A stretch of DNA of 64,000 nt from Muribaculaceae bacterium (GTDB taxonomy: Bacteria; Bacteroidota; Bacteroidia; Bacteroidales; Muribaculaceae): contig JAMPGA010000003.1 of the NCBI GenBank assembly GCA_023664185.1, positions 1 to 64,000 of the forward strand. The letters run 5' to 3'. The position numbers were made by a program, and so were the translations under genes. The number at the start of each line of letters is the position of its first letter. The first letter of the stretch is position 1. Positions 35,726 to 46,200 of this stretch are shown piece after piece. Below the pieces are notes generated by a model. It saw only the letters and a list, made by a program, of their open reading frames with translations, was not told the origin of the DNA and made no database searches.

Positions 35726-37315
35726 TTATTCTTGAGTATTGTTGTTATCGCTGTTGTCGGGGCGTTTCCAGCGGCGACGGCTGCGCATGAACGGGCCTTC
35801 GCTCGACGGGATTGAGGGCATTTTGGGATTTTCGCCTATCCCTTTCAGGGCGTGCTCGTTGCGACGGCGTGCCAGTATCTCCTCGGCTTCGCTCATTTTG
35901 GCTGTTTCCTCCTTAAATCTGCGGCGATTCTCCTCATTGCGTGCAAAGCCTCCCTTCTTGGGGCGATAAAGTTCGCTGAGAGCCGAGCGTTTTTCGGGTC
36001 CTTTACGCTGAGAGTCGCGAGGCGAAGCGTCACGGCCGCGATCCTTCCGGCGTCCGCCCATCCCTTTTTCGGCTGCCTCTTTACGCCACTGGGCGTCAGA
36101 CTTTCTTATGGCACGCCCGGGATTGTCAGTCCGTTCACGTTTCACCACACCACCTGCACGGCGGAAATCCTCCTTCTTGCCTTCAAACGTGATATACTCG
36201 CGCAGCTGGCAGTCAAGACCTCCGTTCTGCATATCCTCGGTGAGCGACGGCGTTAGCCCGATGCAGTCAAGGCACTCAAGGTTAGATGAGATAATCCATA
36301 AACTGTAGCCACAGAATACATGCTTAAGCTTCTGTCCCAGCATCTTGTAGAGATTATCCAGATCACCTTGGTTAAGACGTTCGCCATAAGGAGGATTGGT
36401 GACGAGCACACCGGCTTTGCCGTCGGCAGGGGCATTTTCCCATTGCTGCAGCGAGCGCACACGCAGGCTGATTAAGTCGTCAACCCCGGCCGATATTATA
36501 TTCTCTTCGGCTATAGAGACAACCTTGGGCGAAATATCTGAGCCATATATTTTAAAGGGTATATCGAGATTGCGAGTTCCTTCGGCCAATACCTGTTCAA
36601 GGACCTCAGCGTCAAAGTCTCTCCAGTTCTCAAAAGCCCAACCTTTGCGATAGCTGCCGGGGGCAATGTTTGCGGCTATCATGGCAGCCTCGACAAGGAA
36701 AGTGCCGGAACCACACATGGGATCGACCAGCGGGGAGTAGCCTTTCCATCCGGTTTTAAGCAATATTCCTGCAGCAAGTACCTCGTTGATAGGGGCATCT
36801 GTCTGAGCCACCCGCCAGCCACGTTTGTGCAGTGATTCGCCCGACGAGTTGAGTGAAATTGTTACTCTCTCACCATCGATATGAACGTTGATCTTCACAT
36901 CAGGCTCTCCACTCACACATACATTGGGGCGCTTCTTTTCGCCATATCGGTCTTTAAACCAGTCAACAATGGCATCCTTCACCCTATACATCACATAGTG
37001 TGAATTGGTAAACACGTTTGAATGGACGGTAGAGTCGATTGAAAAAGTTTTTCCGAGGCTCAACACGCTGCCCCAGTCATATTCCTTGACCAGTTCGTAG
37101 AGCGAGTCGGTATCGGAAGCTGTGAACTTGTAGATCGGTTTGAGTATGCACAGAGCGGTGCGACACCACACGTTGGCGCGATACATCATGGCCAGATCTC
37201 CTTCAAACGAGACCATACGGATTCCAGACTGCACGGCTGAGGCTCCCAGCGATTGGAGTTCGTCGGCCAACACCGGTTCGAGGCCCTTGAGGGTCTTTGC
37301 TACTAATTCAAACAT
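35726..37315 (-). CDS. THUMP-domain 23S rRNA guanine-N2-methyltransferase (RlmL N-terminal half type)
   Basis: 529-aa SAM-dependent methyltransferase. N-terminal ferredoxin-like/THUMP domain (about residues 1-155), then VDPMCGSGTFLVEAAMIAAN for SAM and the adenine/guanine-N2 motif VLVTNPPYGERL. The RlmL landmark IAPGSYRKGWAFENW is present. The RlmK half of the E. coli fusion is missing; instead there is a basic, disordered tail of roughly 130 residues rich in R, K and E that may bind RNA. The same family is sometimes annotated YpsC. Confidence 0.87.
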   Translation of the reverse strand: MFELVAKTLKGLEPVLADELQSLGASAVQSGIRMVSFEGDLAMMYRANVWCRTALCILKPIYKFTASDTDSLYELVKEYDWGSVLSLGKTFSIDSTVHSNVFTNSHYVMYRVKDAIVDWFKDRYGEKKRPNVCVSGEPDVKINVHIDGERVTISLNSSGESLHKRGWRVAQTDAPINEVLAAGILLKTGWKGYSPLVDPMCGSGTFLVEAAMIAANIAPGSYRKGWAFENWRDFDAEVLEQVLAEGTRNLDIPFKIYGSDISPKVVSIAEENIISAGVDDLISLRVRSLQQWENAPADGKAGVLVTNPPYGERLNQGDLDNLYKMLGQKLKHVFCGYSLWIISSNLECLDCIGLTPSLTEDMQNGGLDCQLREYITFEGKKEDFRRAGGVVKRERTDNPGRAIRKSDAQWRKEAAEKGMGGRRKDRGRDASPRDSQRKGPEKRSALSELYRPKKGGFARNEENRRRFKEETAKMSEAEEILARRRNEHALKGIGENPKMPSIPSSEGPFMRSRRRWKRPDNSDNNNTQE

Positions 37316-37357
37316 ATATTATATGAGGTAACTATCCTTGATGATTTTTTCTATAAT

Positions 37358-38278
37358 TCACATTTTTCGGAAATTCTCGGGCACGGCCTGTATCAGCTTC
37401 TCGCCAGGCGCCACCGGAGATGTGACCCAAAGGTTGCCGCCAATTACGGCTCCGGCGCCCACGGTGATACGGCCCAGAATTGTGGAGTTGGAATAGATAA
37501 CAACGTTATCGCCTATGATGGGGTGGCGGGGAATACCCTTGACAGGGTTATCGTTTTCGTCTTTCACGAAGCTGCGGGCTCCCAGGGTGACTCCTTGATA
37601 GATCTTAACACCATCGCCTATGATGGCTGTAGCTCCAATCACTACGCCGGTGCCGTGGTCTATCACAAACGATTTACCTATTGTGGCACCCGGGTGAATG
37701 TCGATACCGGTTTCTGAATGCGCTTGTTCGGAAATCATGCGCGGCAGTATGGGGACATTCAGCGTGAGTAGCTGATGGGCTATTCTGTAGCTCATCGTGG
37801 CTCTCAGGCCCGGATAGCAAACTATCACTTCGTGGGTCGAGGTAGCGGCCGGGTCGCCAAGAAATGTGGCATCGATGTCGGTGTCCAGGATGCCACGCAT
37901 GGACGGAAGTGCTTCTATGAAGGCTGTTGTGCTCTGTTCGGCCTCGTCATACACAGAATCGAGACTGCGGCGACAGTCGGAATCTGCAAAACATAGGGCT
38001 GCGCAGATCTGATGCTTGAGCAATCGGCGCAGCTCGTGGCAGTCGATAGTCATGTGTGAACGCAGCTCGGATGCCGAGACTACGGAATCGTCATAAAATC
38101 CCGGGAACATCAGTCCGCACGCCAGACGCACGATGCGCCAGACAGACTCGTTGGAGAGCAACGGTTCCCCTTCTCCCCTATGCCCCGGACAGATATGATG
38201 CATGGAATCGAAGTCGCACAGCGCGTCGACCACACTTTCCACATTCACTGTCCCTGTGTTTGCGCTCAAAGAATCCAT
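37358..38278 (-). CDS. serine O-acetyltransferase
   Basis: Acetylates L-serine for cysteine synthesis; O-acetylserine is the substrate of cysK at 53.5 kb. N-terminal 170 residues are helical; the C-terminal half is a left-handed beta-helix of hexapeptides: [47 protein letters not shown], then [29 protein letters not shown] includes the catalytic His. Start taken at 38278 because the upstream in-frame ATG at 38308 lies within the -7 element (TATCTTTG, 38298-38305), so it cannot be transcribed from that promoter. Confidence 0.9.
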   Translation of the reverse strand: MDSLSANTGTVNVESVVDALCDFDSMHHICPGHRGEGEPLLSNESVWRIVRLACGLMFPGFYDDSVVSASELRSHMTIDCHELRRLLKHQICAALCFADSDCRRSLDSVYDEAEQSTTAFIEALPSMRGILDTDIDATFLGDPAATSTHEVIVCYPGLRATMSYRIAHQLLTLNVPILPRMISEQAHSETGIDIHPGATIGKSFVIDHGTGVVIGATAIIGDGVKIYQGVTLGARSFVKDENDNPVKGIPRHPIIGDNVVIYSNSTILGRITVGAGAVIGGNLWVTSPVAPGEKLIQAVPENFRKM

Positions 38279-38297
38279 AATTTCACTATTCGATGCA

Positions 38298-38305
38298 CAA
38301 AGATA
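38298..38305 (-). promoter_or_regulatory. -7 promoter element of the serine acetyltransferase gene
   Basis: The minus strand reads TATCTTTG, 19 bases before the chosen ATG at 38278. It decides the start, because a longer reading would begin inside the promoter. Confidence 0.6.
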
Positions 38306-38357
38306 CAAAAAAATCCAAACTAAGGAAAATTTTCACGCTCCTCTGTATAGGGTCAAC

Positions 38358-38843
38358 TCAAAGCATCAACTGCAGATCGACAACGTCGAGATAGCGCCCT
38401 TGCTTGAAACCCACCTCCTTGTATCGCGAGACCTCTTTGAAACCCAACTTTTTGTGAAACATGATACTGTCGGTATTCTCGCCGGTGACACACGCTATGA
38501 GCGAATGGAATCCCATGGAACGACTTTCCTCTATTAAGCGCAGCATCAAGTTCTTACCCACCCCACGTCCTTTTACAGAGGGAGCGAGATAGATGGTTGT
38601 TTCCAATGTGCGACAGTATGCGGCTCTTTCTTTCCAGGGATGTGCGTAGCAGTAACCTTTCACCTCGCCATCCTCCTCATACACAAAATAAGGACAATGT
38701 GAGGCTATGGACCGAATTCTGGAGGCCATGTCGGTTTCGCTCAGAGCCTCCGTCTCAAACGATACCACGGTGTATAAAATATAAGGATTGTAGATGGCCG
38801 TGATGGCTGAAGCATCGTGAGGTATATTGACAGGCCTGATCAT
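38358..38843 (-). CDS. GNAT acetyltransferase, phosphinothricin acetyltransferase-like
   Basis: About 161 aa. The N-terminal IRPVNIPHDASAITAIYNPY and VSFETEALSETDMASRI match the PAT/YncA group, and YLAPSVKGRGVGKNLMLRLI is the acetyl-CoA loop; FHKKLGFKEVSRYKEVGFK closes the fold. PAT-type enzymes N-acetylate amino-acid-like toxins or metabolites. The ATG at 38843 lies 14 bases beyond the lepA stop; a TTG at 38861 would overlap lepA. Third gene of purF-lepA. Confidence 0.83.
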   Translation of the reverse strand: MIRPVNIPHDASAITAIYNPYILYTVVSFETEALSETDMASRIRSIASHCPYFVYEEDGEVKGYCYAHPWKERAAYCRTLETTIYLAPSVKGRGVGKNLMLRLIEESRSMGFHSLIACVTGENTDSIMFHKKLGFKEVSRYKEVGFKQGRYLDVVDLQLML

Positions 38844-38857
38844 ACACGCTTCGGGTA

Positions 38858-40645
38858 TCAATCGAGTTTGAGCACGGCGAGGAAGGCTTTCTGAGGCACT
38901 TCGACAGATCCGATCTGTTTCATGCGCTTTTTGCCTTTCTTCTGTTTCTCAAGTAGTTTGCGTTTACGCGATATGTCGCCACCATAACATTTAGCCGTTA
39001 CATCCTTGCGAACAGCCTTGATGGTCTCTCGGGCTATGATCTTGGCTCCGATAGCTGCCTGGATAGCTATGTCGAACTGCTGGCGCGGTATGAGCTCTTT
39101 GAGTTTCTCACACATGCGTCGACCAAAGGAAACGGCATTGTCTACGTGAGTCAGTGTGGAGAGAGCATCGACACTCTCGCCGTTGAGCAGAATATCGAGC
39201 TTCACCAACTTCGACGGGCGGAAATCGTGCAGATGATAGTCAAACGAAGCATAACCCTTGGATATACTCTTGAGTTTGTCGTAGAAGTCGATCACAATCT
39301 CACCAAGGGGCATATCGAAGATCATCTCCATGCGGTTGCCCGAGATATATTCCTGTTTCACGAGCTCGCCACGCTTACCCAGACATAGAGTCATAATCGG
39401 GCCTATAAAATCGGCAGCGGTGATGATCGAAGCACGTATGTACGGTTCCTCTATTCGCTCGATAAGTGTAGGATCGGGCAGCCCTGAGGGATTGTGTACC
39501 TCGGTCATCTCGCCATGCTTGTCGTAGACACGATAACTTACGTTAGGAACCGTTGTGATGACATCCATGTCGAACTCACGCCCCAGGCGTTCCTGTATTA
39601 TCTCCATATGGAGCAGACCCAGGAAACCGCAGCGGAATCCGAATCCCAAAGCCATCGATGACTCAGGCTGGAATGTGAGCGAGGCATCGTTGAGCTGGAG
39701 CTTTTCGAGTGAGGCACGGAGATTCTCAAAATCCTCAGTCTCTATGGGATAGACGCCTGCAAACACCATCGGCTTCACCTCCTCAAAGCCATCGATAGCT
39801 TCATCGCATGGACGTTTCACATGGGTGATTGTATCGCCCACTTTAACCTCCTTGGAAGTCTTGATACCCGATATGATATAGCCCACATTGCCGGCCGAAA
39901 GCTCCTGGCAAGGTTGCATCTCAAGTTTTAGCACTCCGATTTCGTCAGCGTTATACTCCTTGCCGGTGGCTACGAATTTCACAAAATCATCTTTACGGAT
40001 TGTGCCGTTTACGATCTTGAAATATGCTATGATGCCTCTGAAGGGATTGAATACAGAGTCGAATATCAATGCCTGCAGGGGTGCCTCAGGGTCACCCTTG
40101 GGAGCTGGTATGCGCTCAACGATGGCCTGAAGTATCTCCGGAACTCCCACACCGGTTTTGCCAGACGCTCTGATGATGTCCGAAGGGTCGCATCCGAGCA
40201 AGTCGACAATCTGATCCTCGACTTCGTCGGGCTTGGCCGACTCAAGATCAACCTTGTTAATTACAGGTATAATCTCCAGATCATTATCGATGGCCATATA
40301 GAGGTTTGAGATGGTCTGAGCCTGGATGCCCTGCGAGGCATCTACTATGAGCAGAGCGCCTTCGCATGCGGCTATGGAGCGCGACACCTCATAGGAGAAG
40401 TCGACGTGTCCCGGAGTGTCGATTAGATTCAGTATATAATCATCGCCATCAAGCGAATAGTTCATCTGAATGGCGTGGCTTTTAATGGTTATGCCACGTT
40501 CGCGCTCCAAATCCATATCATCGAGCACCTGAGCCTGCATTTCCTTGGCAGCCACTGTGTTGGTATACTCCAGCAGGCGGTCGGCCAGGGTGCTCTTGCC
40601 ATGGTCTATATGTGCGATGATGCAGAAATTCCTTATTCTTTTCAT
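38858..40645 (-). CDS. lepA: elongation factor 4
   Basis: Ribosome-dependent GTPase that back-translocates stalled ribosomes. 595 aa from [19 protein letters not shown] (G1), with [28 protein letters not shown] (G3), [19 protein letters not shown] (G4) and the LepA-specific C-terminal domain ([36 protein letters not shown]). The start at 40645 is chosen because it overlaps the purF stop as ATGA; an in-frame codon at 40678 is inside purF. Confidence 0.96.
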   Translation of the reverse strand: MKRIRNFCIIAHIDHGKSTLADRLLEYTNTVAAKEMQAQVLDDMDLERERGITIKSHAIQMNYSLDGDDYILNLIDTPGHVDFSYEVSRSIAACEGALLIVDASQGIQAQTISNLYMAIDNDLEIIPVINKVDLESAKPDEVEDQIVDLLGCDPSDIIRASGKTGVGVPEILQAIVERIPAPKGDPEAPLQALIFDSVFNPFRGIIAYFKIVNGTIRKDDFVKFVATGKEYNADEIGVLKLEMQPCQELSAGNVGYIISGIKTSKEVKVGDTITHVKRPCDEAIDGFEEVKPMVFAGVYPIETEDFENLRASLEKLQLNDASLTFQPESSMALGFGFRCGFLGLLHMEIIQERLGREFDMDVITTVPNVSYRVYDKHGEMTEVHNPSGLPDPTLIERIEEPYIRASIITAADFIGPIMTLCLGKRGELVKQEYISGNRMEMIFDMPLGEIVIDFYDKLKSISKGYASFDYHLHDFRPSKLVKLDILLNGESVDALSTLTHVDNAVSFGRRMCEKLKELIPRQQFDIAIQAAIGAKIIARETIKAVRKDVTAKCYGGDISRKRKLLEKQKKGKKRMKQIGSVEVPQKAFLAVLKLD

Positions 40646-42078
40646 TCGTGATCCTCCTTCCAAGCCTGCGACGGACATATACCTGTGCCGTCAAAGCAGT
40701 GAGTACATATTCTGCACTTGGGCAAGCCAATACTTTTTATAAGATGTTCGATTTTGCTGAAGCTCAGCGATGACAGACCCAAGCGGCGGGCAATCTCGGC
40801 CACCAGACGCTCATACTCGGGAGTGCCTGTGGTGGCATACTTTTCGAGATTTATGTCGTCGCGACCCTCAAAATCGCGTATGATGCGGCGAGTAATAAGC
40901 TCAAGGTCGCTCTTCGAGGAGGTAAAGCCTATGAAGGGACAACCGTAGACAAGCGGAGGACACGAAATGCGGGCATGCACTTCGCGCGCGCCACAGTCAA
41001 AAAAGGTCTTCACATTGTCTCTGAGCTGTGTGCCGCGCACTATAGAGTCGTCGCAGAACACTACACTGTTACCGTTGAGAATGGCGCGGTTGGGGATAAG
41101 CTTCATTTTTGCCACGAGCTGACGGCGATCTTGTGAGCCCGGTGTGAAGCTGCGGGGCCATGTTGGGGTGTATTTGAGCACTGCACGACGGTAAGGTATG
41201 CCACGCCCCTCGGCATATCCGAGTGCAAATCCCACGCCCGAGTCGGGAATGCCACAGACACAGTCGGCCACGGTGGGATCTTCATGTCCCAAAATACGGC
41301 CGCCTTCCTCACGGACTGCCTCGACGTTTATACCTTCATAGTCGCTGGCGGGGAAGCCATAATATACCCAAAGGAAAGAGCATATCTGTTCTCTGTGGGC
41401 GGGGTTCTGGAGCACCTCCATACCCTCGCTGGTGATCTTAACAATTTCGCCTGGTCCTACATCTCTGACGCGTTCGTAGTCGAGATTCGGGAACACTGCT
41501 GTCTCGGAGGCTGCACACCAGCCATCGGGCTTGCGGCCTAATACTATAGGTGTACGGCCCAAATAATCGCGGGCTGCGATAATGCCGTTTTCAGTTAGTA
41601 TCAGCATTGAGCATGAGCCTTTTACCTTCTTATATACAAGGTTAATGCCGTCTACAAAGGTCTCACCCATGTTAATGAGCAGAGCCACGAGCTCGGTCTG
41701 GTTGATATTGTTGGCCGAAAGCTCGCTGAAGTGCATCCTTTCCTCAAGGAGCTCGGCAGCTATCTCGCGAATATTGTTTATCTTGGCCACCGTCACCACT
41801 GCGTACCTGCCCAGATGGGAGTTGACAATAATGGGCTGAGGATCTGTATCACTGATGACACCCAGTCCTTCGTGACCTTTGAAGCGATCCAACTCGTCCT
41901 CAAACTTAGAGCGGAAATAATCACGCTCCAGACTATGGATCGACCGATTGAAACCGGCTACAGGATCGAAAGTTACAAGGCCGGCTCTCTTTGTCCCGAG
42001 GTGGGAATGATAGTCCGTACCATAGAAGAGATCATTGACACAAGGGCCTTTGCTGACAGCCCCGAAAAAGCCTCCCAT
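40642..42078 (-). CDS. amidophosphoribosyltransferase (PurF) homologue without the N-terminal nucleophile Cys
   Basis: 478-aa protein with a glutamine-amidotransferase class II fold followed by a phosphoribosyltransferase domain: PRPP loop [17 protein letters not shown], and [16 protein letters not shown]. In PurF the residue after the initiator Met is the catalytic Cys (MCGxxG); here the protein begins [20 protein letters not shown], so Gly replaces Cys and glutaminase activity should be lost. Four cysteines near the C-terminus ([16 protein letters not shown]) could hold a metal or iron-sulfur cluster. The same Met-Gly-Gly form occurs in other Bacteroidales as far as I recall, so it may be an ammonia-dependent enzyme or a paralogue with another role. 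Upstream codons give no Cys start. Confidence 0.88.
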   Translation of the reverse strand: MGGFFGAVSKGPCVNDLFYGTDYHSHLGTKRAGLVTFDPVAGFNRSIHSLERDYFRSKFEDELDRFKGHEGLGVISDTDPQPIIVNSHLGRYAVVTVAKINNIREIAAELLEERMHFSELSANNINQTELVALLINMGETFVDGINLVYKKVKGSCSMLILTENGIIAARDYLGRTPIVLGRKPDGWCAASETAVFPNLDYERVRDVGPGEIVKITSEGMEVLQNPAHREQICSFLWVYYGFPASDYEGINVEAVREEGGRILGHEDPTVADCVCGIPDSGVGFALGYAEGRGIPYRRAVLKYTPTWPRSFTPGSQDRRQLVAKMKLIPNRAILNGNSVVFCDDSIVRGTQLRDNVKTFFDCGAREVHARISCPPLVYGCPFIGFTSSKSDLELITRRIIRDFEGRDDINLEKYATTGTPEYERLVAEIARRLGLSSLSFSKIEHLIKSIGLPKCRICTHCFDGTGICPSQAWKEDHE

Positions 42079-42115
42079 ACTACACTTTTGTAATGATGTT
42101 TGATAAAAGAAAGTG

Positions 42116-42123
42116 CAAAATTA
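42116..42123 (-). promoter_or_regulatory. -7 promoter element of the purF homologue-lepA-GNAT operon
   Basis: The minus strand reads TAATTTTG, 37 bases before the ATG at 42078, divergent to the Wzi promoter. Confidence 0.5.
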
Positions 42124-42229
42124 CTCATTTTTCCCGACTATACAATCTTGCCAGCATCGTTTTTTTGTGGCTTTAACTATCAAAATTCAATAATTGCGTC
42201 AACTCTGCCTGTGGGTGAAGATTTTTTTG

Positions 42230-42237
42230 TAACTTTG
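42230..42237 (+). promoter_or_regulatory. -7 promoter element of the Wzi gene
   Basis: TAACTTTG matches TAnnTTTG and lies 27 bases before the ATG at 42265; no good -33 TTTG is seen. It may drive much of the run to 52.9 kb. Confidence 0.5.
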
Positions 42238-42264
42238 CAGAGATTGAACAAAAACGAACAGCCA

Positions 42265-43782
42265 ATGTCAATGACCATGAGGCTTTTGGGTGTGGCATTA
42301 ATGATGATGCCACTGACCGCCGACGCCCAGTATGCACTACACTACGAGGCCTCGCTGACAGCCAATGCCGGATCGGGGGATTTTGCCCCGCACTATATCA
42401 GCGCCTTGAAACACGGCAAAGTTTTTTCGTCGCAGTCCACCATGGCTGAGGCCCGATTGTGGCGTCCGATGGACAGCGATAGCCGTTTCGACTACGGTTT
42501 CGGAGTCTCGGCTCTGGCCGGAATATCATCGGCCATTGACTATGATAGATATTATGCTGCTACCGGCGAGTGGGGCACACACTCTGTGCGCCCAAAGTCC
42601 ATCTGGCTACAAGAGCTTTGGGGCTCGGCAAGATGGCGCAGCATATATTTAGAAGCAGGAATGAAAGAGCATGGATCTGCTCTCTTGAATCAGAAACTCA
42701 CCAGCGGCGATCTGATAGAAAGCGGCAATACACGCCCTATACCACAGGTGAGAATGGGATTTGCAGGCTTTCAGCCTATACCCTTCACCAACGGATGGGT
42801 GGAAATACAGGGCGAAGTGGCCTATGGCAAGCTTATTGACGATGGCTGGAGACGTGAACAATACAACTATTGGAACTATCATCTCGTGACCAATGAGCTC
42901 TATAACTACAAACGGCTCTATCTCCGCACCAAGCCAGAAAAGCCGTTGTCGGTGATCGTCGGGCTGCAGACGGTTGTTTTCTTCGGTGGACATAGAATGG
43001 TTTATGCCAACGGCAAAATGGTTCAGGAGACCCATTATCCCACAAACCTTAAGGCTTACTGGGATGTGTTCTTCCCCCACGAGGATGGCGGAGAAGCTTT
43101 TTATACCGGCAACCATGTGGGAGCCTGGGATCTGAGAGCCAGATACCGACTTAAAAACTGCGATGAAATATCGGCATACTTCTCATGGCCTTGGGAGGAT
43201 GGTTCAGGAATCGGCAAGATGAATGGCTGGGATGGTCTATGGGGCTTGGAATACAAGTCAGCATCGCCAAAAACTGTCAGCGGCGTGGTGCTGGAATATC
43301 TGGATTTCACCAATCAGAGCGGCCCCATACATTATGCTCCTTCAGACTATAGCGGCACTACTATCACCGATCATGCATCGGGTGCAGACGACTACTATAA
43401 TAACAATGCCCACTCCTCATTTGCGTATTTTGGAAGATCTCTCGGCTCGCCTGCCCTTATGGCTCCTGCCTACAACCGCTCGGGCTATGCAGGATATCTC
43501 GGGAACGCAATGCGCGGATTTCATATCGGAATCGAGGGTGAGATAATGCCGGGCCTCACGTATATAGCCAAGGGAGGATACAGAAAAGCTTGGGGAAACG
43601 GCAAATTTCTGCTCCCCCATCCTATCGAGCTTACGGCCGTAATGATCGAAGCCTCTTGGCAACCGGCACGCGTGAAGGGGCTCACTGTAGAGGGTCGTTT
43701 TGAGATAGATCGCGGCAATATGCCATGCAACACTGTGGGAGCCCAAGTGGGCATCAAGTATAACGGGTTGCTTCAGCTATGA
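42265..43782 (+). CDS. Wzi-family capsule-assembly outer-membrane protein
   Basis: About 505 aa with a signal peptide (MRLLGVALMMMPLTADAQ) and then a beta-barrel pattern of alternating short amphipathic strands (LHYEASLTANAGSGDFAPHY, RFDYGFGVSALAGISSAI, FHIGIEGEIMPGLTYIAKGG). It fits the Wzi family, which anchors capsule or exopolysaccharide at the cell surface. A longer reading from 42100 is rejected because it would begin upstream of the -7 element. It overlaps or abuts the downstream lipoprotein gene. Confidence 0.8.
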   Translation: MSMTMRLLGVALMMMPLTADAQYALHYEASLTANAGSGDFAPHYISALKHGKVFSSQSTMAEARLWRPMDSDSRFDYGFGVSALAGISSAIDYDRYYAATGEWGTHSVRPKSIWLQELWGSARWRSIYLEAGMKEHGSALLNQKLTSGDLIESGNTRPIPQVRMGFAGFQPIPFTNGWVEIQGEVAYGKLIDDGWRREQYNYWNYHLVTNELYNYKRLYLRTKPEKPLSVIVGLQTVVFFGGHRMVYANGKMVQETHYPTNLKAYWDVFFPHEDGGEAFYTGNHVGAWDLRARYRLKNCDEISAYFSWPWEDGSGIGKMNGWDGLWGLEYKSASPKTVSGVVLEYLDFTNQSGPIHYAPSDYSGTTITDHASGADDYYNNNAHSSFAYFGRSLGSPALMAPAYNRSGYAGYLGNAMRGFHIGIEGEIMPGLTYIAKGGYRKAWGNGKFLLPHPIELTAVMIEASWQPARVKGLTVEGRFEIDRGNMPCNTVGAQVGIKYNGLLQL

Positions 43783-43805
43783 CATCTGTAATAAACTTAG
43801 ACACG

Positions 43806-44264
43806 ATGAAGACATATAGATATATAGCTCTGGTTTTCATGCTCATGGCGCTGGGATCGTGCACACGCAACGACGGCGACATAGGCAGCCTGTTTGGGGC
43901 CTGGAGATTAGACCAACTACTCGCCGATGGTGAACCGGTGGAGCTCTATGAAGGAGATGTGGCTCTATACGACTGGAGGTTTCAGAGCCATCTCATACAG
44001 ATTCAAGCCGTCTATCAGCATTATTCGTATGACAACTTCATGGGAACATGGAACAAAAGCGATGATGACAGAATTCTGGAATTGACTTTTGACGGTGATA
44101 GCGACGACGGAACCGGCTTCTACACCCCGCCGGCACCTCTGCATTTGATAGAGGGTGGCACTACCCCACTCCGCATTTTGCACCTTGACGGAAAAGACAT
44201 GAAACTTGAATACACATCGGCCAGCGGTGTGACATATACATATAAACTCCACAAAGCCTATTGA
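43806..44264 (+). CDS. lipocalin-like lipoprotein
   Basis: About 152 aa with an N-terminal leader and lipobox ALGSC. The body reads like the lipocalin-like domain of Bacteroidales lipoproteins: SLFGAWRLDQLLADGEPVEL, a middle with MGTWNKSDDDRILELTFDG, and a final strand pair ending VTYTYKLHKAY. Function unknown. An ATG at 43779 overlaps the Wzi stop (ATGA) but would put nine extra residues before the leader, so 43806 is preferred, though translational coupling from 43779 cannot be excluded. Confidence 0.7.
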   Translation: MKTYRYIALVFMLMALGSCTRNDGDIGSLFGAWRLDQLLADGEPVELYEGDVALYDWRFQSHLIQIQAVYQHYSYDNFMGTWNKSDDDRILELTFDGDSDDGTGFYTPPAPLHLIEGGTTPLRILHLDGKDMKLEYTSASGVTYTYKLHKAY

Positions 44265-44267
44265 GCC

Positions 44268-45251
44268 ATGATGAAAGAGAAAGTATTAGTTACCGGCGCC
44301 GACGGATTTATCGGCTCTCACCTCACTGAGACGCTTCTTGAACGCGGCTACGTCGTAAGGGCTTTGAGCCAGTACAACTCATTCAATTCGTGGGGTTGGC
44401 TGGATGGAATCACACACCCCGACCTTGAAGTGGTGACCGGCGACGTGCGCGACCCCCGGCTGTGTGAGGAGATAGCCCGCGGATGTTCGGTGATATATCA
44501 TCTGGCTGCTCTTATTGCAATCCCTTACAGCTACTCGGCTCCCGACAGCTATGTGGATACCAATGTCAAGGGTACACTCAATATGCTCAAAGCTGCTCAG
44601 CAATCGGGGGCTAAGCGCATTGTGGTGACATCAACAAGCGAGGTTTACGGAACCGCACAGTATGTGCCCATCGATGAGGCTCACCCGCGGCAGCCCCAAT
44701 CCCCTTACAGTGCCACAAAGATTGGCGCCGATGCTATGGCCCTGAGCTTCTGGCACTCGTTCGGCCTGCCGGTAGTGGTGGCCCGACCATTTAACACCTA
44801 CGGCCCCCGACAGAGCGCACGCGCCATTATCCCCTCCATCATATCGCAGATTGCCTCCGGAAAAAGGGAGATCAGCGTGGGTGATCTTACCCCTACTCGC
44901 GACTTCAACTTCGTGCTCGACACCGCAGCCGGCTTTGTGGCTCTTGGCGAGACTCCGGGCATTGAAGGCCGAGAGATAAACATAGCCACAGGCACCGAGG
45001 TCTCAATGGCCGACACGCTGAATATGATAGCCAAGGTGATGGGAGCTGATGTGAACTATGTGGTCGATCCGGCCCGTCTGCGTCCGGCAGGAAGCGAGGT
45101 GTTCAGACTCTGCGGTGACAACACTCTCATAACATCGCTCACCGACTGGCGTCCGCGCTTCGACCTGGAAAGCGGTCTTAGACGAACCGCAGAATGGTTT
45201 GTAAAACCCGAAAATCTTGCACGATACAAAACCGGCATCTACAATGTCTGA
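44268..45251 (+). CDS. NAD-dependent nucleotide-sugar 4,6-dehydratase, LegB-like
   Basis: 327-aa extended short-chain dehydrogenase. GADGFIGSHLTETLLERGY binds NAD, and the Ser/Thr-Tyr-Lys set is in VTSTSEVYGTAQYV and SPYSATKIGADAMA. Substrate-side sequence RPFNTYGPRQSARAIIPSII is like LegB, which starts legionaminic/pseudaminic-type nonulosonic acid synthesis from a UDP- or GDP-GlcNAc. A simple UDP-glucose epimerase is an alternative. The next genes (ATP-grasp, NeuB) overlap and strengthen the nonulosonate reading. The aminotransferase, acetyltransferase and epimerase of that path are absent here. Confidence 0.82.
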   Translation: MMKEKVLVTGADGFIGSHLTETLLERGYVVRALSQYNSFNSWGWLDGITHPDLEVVTGDVRDPRLCEEIARGCSVIYHLAALIAIPYSYSAPDSYVDTNVKGTLNMLKAAQQSGAKRIVVTSTSEVYGTAQYVPIDEAHPRQPQSPYSATKIGADAMALSFWHSFGLPVVVARPFNTYGPRQSARAIIPSIISQIASGKREISVGDLTPTRDFNFVLDTAAGFVALGETPGIEGREINIATGTEVSMADTLNMIAKVMGADVNYVVDPARLRPAGSEVFRLCGDNTLITSLTDWRPRFDLESGLRRTAEWFVKPENLARYKTGIYNV

Positions 45252-46200
45252 TACTACTGGAAAAACAATCAACATACTGTTTCTGGGAGGCGCTAAGCGT
45301 GTCTCTGTGGGCAGGAAGATCATCGAGGCCGGGAAAAGCCTTGGTGTGAAGATCAACATCTTCAGCTATGAACTATCGCTCGAAGTCCCCATTGCGGCGA
45401 TCGGGCGCGTAGTGGTGGGAGCAAAGTGGAGCGACCCCGATATCCTGAAAAATCTACACGCCTGTATTGAACGCAACTCGATAGATATAATATTGCCCTT
45501 CGTGGATCCTGCCATTGAGGTGGCAGGCAGATATGCTGATCTATATAACGATGTATGGGCACCGGTGGTGAGCCCCGAGAAGGCCTCGATACTCTTTGAT
45601 AAGGATGCCTCAGCACGCTACTACGCCTCTGAATCTCTCCCCATTCCTGCCACCTATCGCGGGGGGCGGCCTGTGTTCCCGCTCATAGCCAAGCCCCGGC
45701 ATGGTTCGGCTTCAAGAGGCATAATGGTGGTTAGGGATGTGACTGATTTCCGCAGAGTGCTCAGAATGCCCGACTATATGATGGAGCAGTATATTGAGAA
45801 TCACAAAGAATATACCGTAGATGCTTATATCTCGATGACGGGAGAGATACAGTGCGTGAGCCCTCGCCTGCGCATCGAAGTGCTCGGTGGTGAAGTAACA
45901 AGGAGTGTTACCGTCGATTATCCGGAGCTAAAATTAATGGCCACCGATGTGATTCGGAAAGCCCGTCTGGTGGGTCCGGTGACACTGCAGTTTATACGCG
46001 ATACCGACACCGGCCAGCTGATGCTGATGGAGATAAATCCGCGTCTGGGAGGCGGTGTGGTATGTTCTATCCACGCAGGAGCCAATATCCCTGAAATGAT
46101 GCTCAGAGACTTCCTTGCACTCCCACAAAATCCGGCTCCCGACATAAAGCCCGGGGTGCTGATATGCAGATATTTCGACGAAACTGTTTTCAATGCCTGA
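45244..46200 (+). CDS. ATP-grasp protein in the nonulosonate module
   Basis: About 318 aa. N-terminal Rossmann-like part (INILFLGGAKRVSVGRKIIE), ATP-binding FPLIAKPRHGSASRGIMVV, then MMEQYIENHKEYTVDAYI and metal loop LLMEINPRLGGGVVCSIHAG, as in carbamoyl-phosphate-synthase-like ATP-grasp ligases. The substrate is unknown; between LegB-like and NeuB-like genes it may add an amino acid or other acyl group to a sugar intermediate. It overlaps the LegB-like stop by 8 bp and the NeuB gene by 8 bp. Start at 45244 avoids a TTG at 45217 inside the upstream gene. Confidence 0.83.
   Translation: MSDTTGKTINILFLGGAKRVSVGRKIIEAGKSLGVKINIFSYELSLEVPIAAIGRVVVGAKWSDPDILKNLHACIERNSIDIILPFVDPAIEVAGRYADLYNDVWAPVVSPEKASILFDKDASARYYASESLPIPATYRGGRPVFPLIAKPRHGSASRGIMVVRDVTDFRRVLRMPDYMMEQYIENHKEYTVDAYISMTGEIQCVSPRLRIEVLGGEVTRSVTVDYPELKLMATDVIRKARLVGPVTLQFIRDTDTGQLMLMEINPRLGGGVVCSIHAGANIPEMMLRDFLALPQNPAPDIKPGVLICRYFDETVFNA

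Noticed and set aside
38279..38308. Upstream ATG for the serine acetyltransferase (MYLCASN...)
   Set aside because: The codons lie in the -7 element, so a transcript from that promoter would begin after them.
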